Assembly (NCBI GenBank): GCA_032209605.1
Contig: JASFXZ010000010.1
Span: forward strand, 8,887,385-8,951,384
Direction of reading: 5' to 3'
DNA from: Mactromeris polynyma
Lineage: Eukaryota; Mollusca; Bivalvia; Venerida; Mactridae
Length of the DNA stretch: 64,000 nucleotides
Part shown: one piece after another, positions 45,082-55,254 of the stretch
Layout of the letters: the number at the start of each line of letters is the position of its first letter
Position numbering within the stretch: position 1 is the first letter of the stretch
Notes under the pieces: generated by a model
What the model saw: only the letters and a program-made list of their open reading frames with translations
What the model was told of the DNA's origin: nothing
Database searches by the model: none
Program-made: the position numbers and the translations under genes

Positions 45082-45157
45082 CGAGGGTTCAGTGCAAGAC
45101 TATCCTAACTCCTATATAAATACATAGAAGTTAGGATAGTCTTGCGCTGAACCCTCG
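45082..45157. repeat. Hairpin element, family 'CGAGGGTTCAGTGCAAGACT', copy 2 (near-perfect 32-bp stem)
   Basis: CGAGGGTTCAGTGCAAGACT and ATCCTAACT pair with AGTTAGGAT and AGTCTTGCGCTGAACCCTCG across a loop of about 12-14 nt. The single difference in the outer arm is a G:U pair. It has the size and shape of a pre-miRNA hairpin, though it could equally be a tiny foldback transposon. Confidence 0.75.
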
Positions 45158-45418
45158 CTATTGTCATTACACATACAACATTTTGGTAATTATTAAGCCT
45201 TCCCACACTTGACCCTTAGTATCATACATAGAACTACCACTTTACCGGCTACTCTGGTTATAAGGACCATGCTTGATCCCTTAATTTTTGTTGTTGGATT
45301 AAATATTTCATTAGCTCTGAATTTGATCAATGAAGTGATGAGCACATTTGTTCCCAACAGATTTGTGACGTTAAGTGAATGTTGCATTGTAACGAATGTC
45401 AGTGTATTGAGAGTATGT

Positions 45419-45601
45419 CATGTGTCCTCTAGTTACCAGTTAGCTATAGTGTATAGTTCGTGTACTGGGGACCGGCAAGCATGTGTCCTCTAGTTACCAG
45501 TTAACTATTGTGTATAGTTCGTGTACTGGGGACCAGCAAGCATGTGTCCTCTAGTTACCAGTTAGCTATTGTGTATAGTTTGTGTACTGGGGACCGGCAA
45601 G
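45419..45601. repeat. 61-bp tandem repeat (3 copies)
   Basis: The unit starts CATGTGTCCTCTAGTTACCA and ends TACTGGGGACCGGCAAG. Copies begin at 45419, 45480 and 45541 and differ by one to three bases. Confidence 0.92.
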
Positions 45602-46209
45602 GGTGCTTGAGTTTTCAACTTACTTCTGCTTGAGTTATCGCCATTATATTTTATATGATAATAGAAAAAATAAAGTTCCACGACAAATACTGGGTTCTTG
45701 AGTTGTCGCCTGCTTGAGTTATCAAAGTTTAACTGTAGTATAAGATTGTGATACATTGTAACGAAACTTGGAGAAATGAATTTACTAATTCATGATTGAT
45801 TACGTATATACCCAGACCTTTTTTACAGACAATTTAGACCAAAGATGTTTGATTAAAATTGTCGTCTGCTACCCAGATTGTTTCCTCAAATCTATATAAC
45901 CTGTAAACGTTGTATTCAGTAATGTTTTCTACATTCGTAAAGTTATTTGGAAATAAGAATTCTTACACATTGTTCAATTGTTGTTGCTTTTGCTACTGGT
46001 AATGACGCATAGTTTTTGTCATTTAGCATTTATTTCTTTTATAATAGTTTTGACATGAAAATTGCATTTATATTTAAAGTTCTATGACCAGAGAGTGAAA
46101 TTTTAGGCTATGACTGAAATTGAATGGCATTCCCTGCGTGTCTACTTAAACGATACGTACTGAATTGAATAATTAATATATGCTAAAATATTTGTTGTAT
46201 AACACCTTG

Positions 46210-46625
46210 TACAGACAAATGTCTGTCAGAGCATTGTGTTTGAGCATTGTGTCAGAATTATATCTTTCGGAGCATTGTGCCGGAATTAAGTCTGTCGAAG
46301 CATTGTGTCGGAATTATATCTTTTGGAGCATTGTGTTGGAATTATATTTGTAGTGTAAGAGCATTATGTCCGAATTATATCCGTCGTGTAAGAGCATTGT
46401 GTCCGAATTATATCTGTCGGAGCGTTGTATCAGAATTATGTCGGTCAGATCATTTTGCCAGAATTATGTCTGTCAGAGCGTTGTGTTAGAATTATGTCTG
46501 TTGGAGCATTATGTCGGAATTATGTCGGTCAGGGCATTTTGTCGGAATTATGTCTGTCAGAGCATTTTCTCGGAATTATATCTGTTGAAGCATTGGGATG
46601 GAACATTGGGTCGAAGCATTGTATG
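46210..46625. repeat. 28-bp tandem repeat (AGCATTGTGTCGGAATTATATC)
   Basis: About 14 diverged copies, mostly 28 bp, with some 33-bp variants carrying GTGTAAG. The copies differ at many sites, so this is an old array. Three plus-strand ORFs over it are repeat artefacts. Confidence 0.88.
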
Positions 46626-47280
46626 GTAATATCCAACCGAGCTGTCATCTCATTTCAGACTTTGGTGTTTTTTAACTACCTAACTCCATTATCTTGTCAA
46701 TACTGTGCATGAAGAGCATGGCCTTCTAGTTTGTGATATCATTTTCATTTTTAACTTAAGTGGTGTTTCCTTTTTGTTAGTTATTTTTTATACAAGTGTA
46801 TATTATTATCTTATCCTCTTACAATTGAAGTACATAAACCTAGTTATCTACTAGATGTTGTAAGAATATTGTTATATATAAACAATTAGTCTGTGAAATG
46901 AAAGCAAAACAAGTTGATATGCTTTATAATTTATATGCAGATAGATTTGTTTTGCGTTTACCCCATAAATGTATCTATGAGTATACCAAGGGATTAAAGG
47001 GAAACAAATCTAGATGCTTCTTGATTTATACACAGATACATTTGTGTTGCTGTCACACTTATAATGTTAAACATCAAATAAGATCATCAAATGTTCATGC
47101 ATTGCAACTTATTTTTGTCAAACCGTTCTACATATGAAATCTCAATAATGAGATTTCAGCTTTTAAAGTCAATTTCAAGTTTTGCATAAACATAAAATGG
47201 AGAATAATCTTGAATCAAGATGTTTGCCAATGTATCTGTGCTTATTTTTTCAGTGCATATTCTGCAGTTCTGTTCTTCCA

Positions 47281-47461
47281 TGTTACCATCACAGGAGAGT
47301 GTTGCAAGTTCTTTCCCTTTATCCCTTCCAGAGTGCTCTCCCTTTATCCCTTCTATGGAATATACATAATATTATGTACATATAATGCTATAAAAGTGAT
47401 AAAGGAAGACAACTCTAGAAGGTATAAAGGGAGAGAACTTGTGACAATCTCCTGTGGTTAC
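47281..47461. mobile_element. MITE-like element with TIR TGTTACCATCACAGGAGA
   Basis: The left end TGTTACCATCACAGGAGA and the right end TCTCCTGTGGTTACA are inverted. Next to them, GCAAGTTCTTTCCCTTTATC pairs with TAAAGGGAGAGAACTTGTG. No ORF of its own. Confidence 0.65.
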
Positions 47462-48530
47462 AATAAACAGTATATATATAGAAATATCCATGAATACAGA
47501 TGTATTATTATGTTATGATATAAAGAACATCGTCATCTATTCCAGACAAGGAGAAAACAATTGTCCATGCTGTAACATGGTATAAAAATAGTTTTGTCAA
47601 TCAAATATTTAGCTGAATATATTTATTAAAGATTTCCACAAATATTTAAAATCTCCGGTTCTGTTGAAACAGCCCATTTTATTCTCGTTTCTGATGGCTG
47701 TATTGTAGTTTAAACCACTTGAATTGCATAAATACTTTGATAGATTAATAACGGCGTGTTTCTGAACCAAAAGTTCCTGATATTACGAATCAGATCGAGA
47801 ATTAGAGGTCATAATTTAGTGCTGTTCATTTGCGAATAGATAAGGAAATTAAAAACTGTTTCGTTTTCATCTTTCGGAAAATGTGAAATACACTTATGTT
47901 CGTTGCATTTTCCTAGATTATAGGTCGAGATGTGCTGAAGCTTTCATTAACATTTTCTTCCTTATATAAACTATGCATTTGTGATAATTTCCATGACACT
48001 AATTTTTTTCTTTGCTCAATTTCTTAGAACATATAGAATGTTCTGTTTTCACTTTTTCCAAATGATAAGTCCTTAATTGAACTTTGTAGTTTGACTCACA
48101 TAAGGAAACAACTTAAGATGCGTTTGTAACACTTATATTGCTTGTCATAAAATGTATTAGTTCAATTGTGCAGTACTTGAATGGACTTTTTTGTGTTTCG
48201 AAAAAGTTATGCTTTTCATTATTAAGTATAATAGGAGTCATTAAAACAGTAGTTTGTTTTGTGGCAAACCTATGTTTTGGCTTGTGTGACTTTCATGTGA
48301 CAATGGTCTACAGAACTTAATCAATCATTGTCTGGTGTCTGTTCATACTCATATTATATTTCCTATTTAATCAGAACTGTTTGCTAATTGATCTAAATTC
48401 ATAATTGCTTCAAATTATGCTGAAAAATTTGTTAGTTGAAGTATGCTGTACATATCCAATATGTAATACAGTTTTTTTTCTATGCAATGTCTGTTTTTGA
48501 AGTACACCCATACAAAGGAGTCAGTATGAG

Positions 48531-48574
48531 GTCGAGCTAAAAATAGTTTGGGGTCGAGCTAAAAATAGTTTGGG
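48531..48574. repeat. 22-bp tandem duplication
   Basis: GTCGAGCTAAAAATAGTTTGGG occurs twice, at 48531 and 48553, with no differences. Confidence 0.8.
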
Positions 48575-49513
48575 GCAATCTCTTTTAGTTAAAAAAGCTT
48601 TCAAAAAAGCTATAAGCACATGATCACAATGAAGTGAAGATATGCCCGACACAATTTTAAGGATAAGTCCTGTCATTGATGAGTTATGGGCCCTGTTTTG
48701 TCGCCAAGCGGTATCACGGGGGTATTAATCACGTTCTGTGATATAGCTCTAATTGGGTTGAAATTGTACATGTAATACTTTTCAAAGCTTATTTCTCTTG
48801 TTTGCATTTACTAATTTGTTGTAATTTGTTTGCATATTTTTGCCATATTGTTTACATTTGCTGTATAAAATAGATAGTGTTAAATGTATTTGCTTAGTAT
48901 GGTTTTTTTGTGCAATAAATGTTAAATGTCTATGAAATATAAATAAGATATCCAGTGTGTGTTAGTCTTTGTTGTGTATCTTTAGAGAAGGTAAGGCTTT
49001 AGTCTTGAATAATATATCCTCACCATGGAAACATTTGAAATATAGAAACTTTTTTTCCTCCAGATTTATTAAAAAATTAATAGCCCTAATGTATTCGATT
49101 TGTCTGTCTGTATGGACTATTAAATTTGTGTGTGATAGGTAATAACGGTGTATGCGGATATTTGGCTAGTAAAAACGTTTGCGAATCACTGATATCAGAC
49201 TTTGTGGGTGTAAATGTTTGCAAATCACAGAAATGAACGTTTAGTCAAGTATGTTAAAAACACTTTTCGGTAGGAGTCAATATACGCTGGCTTATAGTTT
49301 CACAGCTCTTGAATCTGCATATGTAAATATTTGCGAATTCAAGAAAGTTGTGTAAATACCAGCGAGCAAGAATTTCCAAGATCTCATTTTACATACATAC
49401 TTGTCTATAAAATGTAACAATAATCATTTACAGTGATTTGCAAACATTTCTGTCTGATTCATAAACTATTTGACTCTTGAAAACTTCTTACTAATGCAGT
49501 ATATTGGTATAAA

Positions 49514-49960
49514 CTACAGTCGGACCTTGTTTATTCGACAACCTTCTTCGAATACTTGGTATCAATCAAAATAAAGATCATGCAGGTCTTGCAGGGCCCA
49601 TATTACAGAAGCATCATAAGAGAATCTTGAATATTTTCACTTTAGTTCAAAACTTCAAATGGATGTAATTTCAAAACCGCATTAAAACTTTGTAATGATA
49701 ATGACTACAACATATTAATTCTTTTCATTTATCACTCTTGATTTGACCATAAACAGCCTGTATTTTAAATAAACCAGTTATGGAAAATGTTATTTCAAGG
49801 ATAAGGATGAAATTTTACTTAAGATGTTTCTGTAATATTGCTCCAAATGTTTCTTCTTACAAACATCAATTTGAAACAGGCTACAAGGAAACTATGTATT
49901 ATTCTAAATAAATTTTCGGACCCGACGAATTTGTACATGTATGAACGAGGTCCGACGGTA
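49514..49960. mobile_element. Foldback element 'TCGGACCTTGTTTATTCG' family, copy 2 (with insertion)
   Basis: CAGTCGGACCTTGTTTATTC at the left and GAACGAGGTCCGACGGTA at the right are the termini. The body is 447 bp rather than about 180, implying an internal insertion of about 260 bp. Confidence 0.55.
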
Positions 49961-50406
49961 GCGCAAAACCTGGACAAGACAAATTCACAAGATGATGATT
50001 TGATCGTTTATTATAAATATATACGAAGAAAAACACATATAACCCACATACGTAAAATATGGAAGCACTGTTATACTATAAATATGTTCAACATTTGTAA
50101 GTTTTGCGTTGAGAACAATTGGTTTAATAAAATGCAAATAAAGTAAAAATAAATTTTGTTCTTAAAACAGATTTTCACATACACAGAACCAACTGAACAT
50201 GATATATCTACATAACTCTCATTTCGTATCATCGTTATCAGTACACCATTTAGCCTGGCGTCTATAGACTCACGGATATGTACAGAGAAACCTCACAGAT
50301 AATTAGACCACCACTGGTTCAGAAGTCAGTCTTACCAGGGGCCTTATTAACAAACATTTTAAGAGTGAAACTCAGACTTGGACTTAAAATGTTAAATGTT
50401 CTATTT

Positions 50407-50484
50407 CGAGGGTTCAGTGCAAGACTATACTATACTAAATATATAAATACATAGGAGTTAGTATAGTCTTGCGCTGAACCCTCG
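50407..50484. repeat. Hairpin element, family 'CGAGGGTTCAGTGCAAGACT', copy 3
   Basis: Outer arms are identical to the copy at 45082 (CGAGGGTTCAGTGCAAGACT and AGTCTTGCGCTGAACCCTCG). The inner arm has changed to ATACTA on the left and TAGTAT on the right, so pairing is preserved. Confidence 0.75.
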
Positions 50485-50744
50485 ATTTGCTCTTGCGTTC
50501 TTATTACAGTGTAGATTTGAATAAAAATCGGTTTTAAGTGTACAGTGGGTACTAACAACTATTTAGACAAATGTTTGTTTGTTTGTTTAGATTTCATGAA
50601 AACGAAAAGCTGTTAAATATAAATTCTGCAATTTTTAAGTCTTGAGTTTCAGTGGTACATCATACATGTTATAATTGCAAGGTGGTCTTTAAGTAAAGTT
50701 TTACTGTTTACAAATTTGTGTCTCTAATATGCAACTTGCTCTAT

Positions 50745-50945
50745 GGTGTTCTAATTTACATGACTCCGATACTGTAACTTATTTGAAACAGTTTTCAACC
50801 CACTGTCCTCTCCAGTCGTATTTCTCTTGAAACAAAATCACACCAAGGTCAAACCCCACTCATTTTTTTACAAAGAATGTCAAATAATGTTACTTGCAGG
50901 ACAATTACTCTACCACCTGAGCCACCCAGACCGCTCACCTATTTT
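50745..50945 (-). mobile_element. tRNA-derived SINE head (minus orientation)
   Basis: The minus strand reads GGGTGGCTCAGGTGGTAGAG, a good A-box-bearing tRNA 5' half, and about 65 bp on GTGGGGTTTGACCTTGG, a degenerate B box. There is no tRNA cloverleaf, so this is a SINE rather than a tRNA gene. Confidence 0.55.
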
Positions 50946-51522
50946 CAGCCACTAGGTGGACAGCATGTGATTGTGGCATTACATAAATTATGAAGCAATG
51001 AATTGTCATAGTTTGCAGGTAATAAGACAAAAATGTACATTTGAAACATCAGGATACAAAACTTCATGTTCACATTAAAATACACATTAAAAAACTTGTA
51101 TATGGAATGACAAAATATAGAATATATATTATGCATAAATGAGTATCTTTACAAATGTTATCATATAATTATACAGGTATACATTTACAGGTACATAAAC
51201 AAAACATCAATGTCTCTCTGGAATAGTACTGCTTATAAACCCAATTCGATAAGGCTTTCATTATCGATTTATCCATTATATTTGGTATAGGGTGGGCAGG
51301 CTGTTTAAATCTTGTTTCCAGTTATGAACGGATGAATAGGTTGTATACAACACCCCTATAATCGATATTTAGGTAAACACGATAATAAAAAAATAGCGAA
51401 TTTGAGTTATACCACATTATAGCTTGTTTAATAAACAATGGGAAAGAATTTGGAAAAAAAACATAAAACCATAAGAAAATTAATCAACACTTGGTTGCAT
51501 ATTAAAAAATATCAAAATCAAG

Positions 51523-51669
51523 TACAGTCAAACCTAGATAATAAGTCCACTATTGGTTACAAATATTGTCAGTCTTAGTTGTGAGGTGGTCTGATTATTA
51601 AGAAAATATGGTCTTATTAATGAGGTGGTCTTTATTTTGAGGTGGTCGATGATCGAGATTCCACTGTAT
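51523..51669. mobile_element. Foldback element, 'TACAGTMAAACCT' family
   Basis: TACAGTCAAACCTAGATAATAAG at the left and GATTCCACTGTA at the right enclose GGTGGTCT / ATTAAG-type blocks. Copy of the family annotated at 19436. Confidence 0.55.
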
Positions 51670-52164
51670 TCAGGTTTGAATTGTTAATAAGAGATAAAAT
51701 CTTGATACATAGTCGATCACTTATAGTTATCGTCATTTCCCAAGAACTGTGTAAATTTGAAAATAAATACTGCTTTCTATTTTATGTATCTATGGAATAA
51801 TCCAAGTACATGTGTATATAGGAAAAATAGATAAGATACTTGAACTATGCTTTACCAATAAGTGTAACTGGTATATTATTCACATTAAAATAAGCGATTG
51901 CTCATTTATCAAAACCTCCCCAATATAAAGACTAGGTCATAAATAAGCGACAATGACTTTTTTCCGAAAGCTGCTATATCAATAATTAGTCAGATCCCTC
52001 ATCCATTTCCATATATAATTTTGAAAACTTCACCACTGAATAGATGTATAAAATATTTAAGCCCAATATTTTTTTCTAATACTATCATGCTGTATGACTT
52101 AGTATTAAAGAATTTATGGACAAATTGGTGAAATATAATATTTCAAGGAATTTCCAGTGCCTAT

Positions 52165-52946
52165 ACATAGTTCCTACATCTACAATATTTACCTCCCTTG
52201 TTCTTAACTGTCGGCCATTTTGATAGGCAAAACTGATAAGCCCTTATGGGAGTAATTTCAAAATATGTGAACATTGAGAAAATACCAAGAGAATTTGCAT
52301 GTGACAACCTACTGAGCCAAATGCCCTTATGAGCATAATGAATAAGTTATTTTTTATATATAGAGGATCTTACATGAGTGCTTATTTGTTATTGTTTTTT
52401 TATGAAACGAGTCGACTGAAATAATCAGCTATATCGGCTACGCCTAGCGTCATATTCGTTTCAGTCGTCGAGTTTCATAAAAACAATATCACATAAGCAC
52501 GAATGTAAGATTCTATTTATCACATAACACCATAAATAGATTGTTTTCAATCTTTACATAGACAGATCTTTCTTCGTCCTCATATACACAGTGACACTTC
52601 GGTCACCGATCTGTCTATTTAAAGATTGAAAACAATCAATTTATGGAGTTATGTGATAAATAGAATCTTACATTCGTGCTTATTTGATATTGTAAGTGTT
52701 ATAAGTGCCTTGTTGCTAATTTTGTATAAAATCAAAAGGTTATTGATAGGTACTACTTTTTACACACGTGCTGTGATTCGGCTATTTATGTAACTAGTTA
52801 CATATGATATTTATGTCACTGCTTTATTGGATTAGTTTATTATCGTTTACATAATATTCCCCATACACTTTAAGGAAATTTGCCTATCAAAATGGCCGAC
52901 AATTCAGAACAAGGGAGGTAAATATTGTAGACGTAGGAACTGTGTA
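52165..52946. mobile_element. Large foldback element (TIR about 70 bp) containing a nested palindrome
   Basis: The left arm has ATAGTTCCTACATCTACAAT, TTTACCTCCCTTGTTCTTAA and CGGCCATTTTGATAGGCAAA. The right arm mirrors each of these through ATTGTAGACGTAGGAACT. Inside, 52366-52698 is a second inverted structure. A short, simple copy of the outer element is at 57768-58022. Confidence 0.75.
52366..52698. mobile_element. Nested double palindrome inside the 52165-52946 element
   Basis: GATCTTACATGAGTGCTTAT pairs with ATAAGCACGAATGTAAGATT at about 52512. From there AGATTCTATTTATCACATAA pairs with TTATGTGATAAATAGAATCT at about 52670, which is followed by a third copy of the ACATTCGTGCTTATTTG block. 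The result is three alternating arms of one sequence. Confidence 0.7.
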
Positions 52947-53969
52947 TACTGGTGCCGTATATTCCATCTTACATACCTGCAAGCCTGGTTCCCACCAGAA
53001 CAGTTACCCTAGATGCCAAGTTATACAGTAATAGTTTAAATGCCAAAATACAGAACCAGGAATGGGATAACAAACATGTTCTTTTAAAAACAAATTGCAA
53101 CATATCAGTACATGTATGTCTTAAAATACGGTAGTATAAAAGGGACATGGAAGATATGTAATATGGTAGATATGTAATAACTATCATGTGTGCATGTAAC
53201 GACTATCACTTTTGCATGTGAAAGACAATCAAATTATCAAGATAATATGAAAGCTACCATGCACGTATGTAATACCTATCATGTGAAAGAAAATAAGTTC
53301 ACCATGTCCATTATGTGTCACCATAGTAAACAGATTAAAATATTTGAACGAAAAATGGAATGGTATAAAGTCATTAAAATGTAAAAGCTTGTAACAATAT
53401 ATATGACTATAAATAACAATTCTCACTGATATAAAAATAATTATTTCCTGGTAAAACCGAGACAATTGGAATGTCAATATTTGTGTCTTTATGTTACAAA
53501 TAATGTAAGATGTGCATACAGTCTAGAAACTCTCATACACTCATTTATGTCCAGTGAGAAAAAATCTAAAAATGTAAAATCAATCATGACAAATATGTCT
53601 ATGGCAAAGTAATTAACGTACATCGCTTTCATACCAATCGACCCTACTAGATTTCATGATACAACATTTTTCTGATTTTCAAAACAAAGCATTTTGCTTT
53701 AGTGCAACCTCTCCAGAGCTGCCATCAGCAGTGAAGATTCCATGTAGGCCTACTTTTTTTGTAAACTAACGAAAAAAAAATTGGTCAAAACTGCAATAAG
53801 ATATTTAATGTATGTTTTTAATGTTATTGTAAGCATATTTACTGGAACGAGATATATACCAAAACAGATCTCTGATGATCTAGCTACAAACTATTTTCTG
53901 GGGAACCATGACCACGGACCCCCAGGCCTACACATCAATTTCAGCTAAGCTACGCCCCTGGCCATTACC

Positions 53970-54141
53970 TCAGAAACCACCTATATTCAACAAAATTATC
54001 AATTTTCTCGTAGTGAGAAATTTCCATAAATTTGACCTCTCTGGAACAACAACCTCTTTACAACAGTCAAACATAGCTTCAGTCAAAGGTTGCTGCTCTG
54101 GAGAAGCTGCACTGTATTTCTGATACATAGATTTTAATTTT
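53970..54141 (-). CDS. Isolated terminal coding exon of an unrecognised gene
   Basis: On the minus strand a good acceptor (TTATTTCCAG) precedes 57 open codons from phase 1 to TGA at 53970-53972. The peptide (KLKSMYQKYSAASPEQQPLT, then EAMFDCCKEVVVPERSNLWK and a hydrophobic LIILLNIGGF end) has the mixed composition of a folded protein, unlike nearby random ORFs. The other two frames are closed. Upstream exons were not found between here and the dispanin gene. They may lie beyond the window with dispanin nested in an intron, or this may be a gene fragment. No family recognised. Confidence 0.35.
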
Positions 54142-54826
54142 CTGGAAATAAAAAATAACTTTTCCCCACCATTCAAGGAAATTGGATACATATAATAATC
54201 TAGTAATTACTTTATCATGGTCTAACAACAGAAAAATACATTAACATCATATTATCATTAATGCCCATTCTAACATGTTATACAAAAATAATTATACATT
54301 TGATATAATAGAATCAGAGTTACAACATGACACACTAAAATATTGAGCACCCTTCCAACATAGATATACAAACATATTTAAGGCACGCAGCATGGGTCTG
54401 AGATTATATAACTTAAGATTGATCTCAAATCTTGTATCTCATTCTTGTATTTATATGTTTAAATTTTGTGGAATGATATAAAAAATATGAAGCCATACAG
54501 TATTCTGCAATCCAATGTTTTATAATAATGTAACAAAAGCGTACATGTACAAGGTTATATCAGATCGAAATAAATTGAGATAGAAAATTAGATTTTCAGC
54601 ATTGAATTCATTCTCAACTTTTATAACCACAGACCTGGGCAATCAGTTATAAAAAAATTTCATATATACTCAATCTAGTTGCCATAAAACTGTTTTACTA
54701 AACAGTGTTTGTCCAATACAAAGATGGACGCAAAAGGGTCTTAATGCATGTAAGTCATAAAAGGAGATAGACTTCTTTTACTCTCAACTCTATAAATACA
54801 TATTCAAGTCACTTCAAGAGATTCCA

Positions 54827-54832
54827 GCTTTA
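54827..54832 (-). promoter_or_regulatory. Candidate polyadenylation signal for the dispanin gene
   Basis: TTTATT on plus is AATAAA on minus, about 420 bp beyond the dispanin stop codon and upstream of the orphan exon at 54141. If used, it separates the two transcripts. Confidence 0.35.
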
Positions 54833-55037
54833 TTATTAAAAAAATTACCAGAAGCCAGTGAGATGTATTTGAAGTTTCATAGCTTGACAAAAATCTGAAA
54901 GTTTGTTTCATCAAAATAAAGTTGCAGTAGAATTTAAACAAGTTTGCTTTGTCTTGTAATAACGAGATCGCACCTGCATTAAAGTCAGTAGAGAATTTTT
55001 GGCATTGAATTAGGGAGATCCTGGTCTAAATCTGACT

Positions 55038-55151
55038 TTAGAGACCAGTCTTTATAGCCTCATGCATCTGATTGGTTTGTTTTTGCATAGTCTTAATATT
55101 GACCAATGACAAAGCTGCATTCCTTGACTGGTCTCCAAACTCAGTTTTATA
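55038..55151. repeat. Foldback repeat, 'gagaccagtct/attggtt' family
   Basis: TTTAGAGACCAGTCTTTATAG at the left and GACTGGTCTCCAAACTCAG at the right are mirrored around CTGATTGGTTTG and GACCAATGAC. It falls in the 3' UTR of the dispanin gene. Confidence 0.55.
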
Positions 55152-55254
55152 ACACTGAGTCCTGAAATTGAAGCATATCAAGAGACAACCATACTGAAAA
55201 AAAAAAAAGTTTGAATCTTCATGTTCTGGAGATAGAAAGTTTTGGAGGCTACAA

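Larger units (their letters stand above)
41117..53969. other. Long stretch without recognisable genes (3' UTR, then repeat-rich intergenic DNA)
   Basis: From the membrane-protein stop codon to the exon ending at 53970 I see no exon with coding character. Short ORFs are AT-rich and structureless. 41117-41780 is likely 3' UTR. 41960-43130, 43400-44480, 46700-47180, 47520-48500 and 53000-53950 contain nothing I can name. The remainder holds the foldback elements, hairpins and tandem repeats listed separately. A very long 3' UTR or a noncoding RNA cannot be excluded. Confidence 0.6.

Noticed and set aside
45193..45493. ORFs on both strands with hydrophobic runs (possible membrane peptide)
   Set aside because: They overlap the 61-bp tandem repeat at one end, lack splice context, and are expected by chance in this AT-rich DNA.
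46247..46712. Overlapping plus-strand ORFs (ALCPNYIC-type)
   Set aside because: 28-bp tandem repeat read in different frames.
50830..50940. tRNA gene on the minus strand
   Set aside because: Only the A-box half resembles a tRNA; no acceptor stem or cloverleaf can be formed. Better explained as a SINE head.
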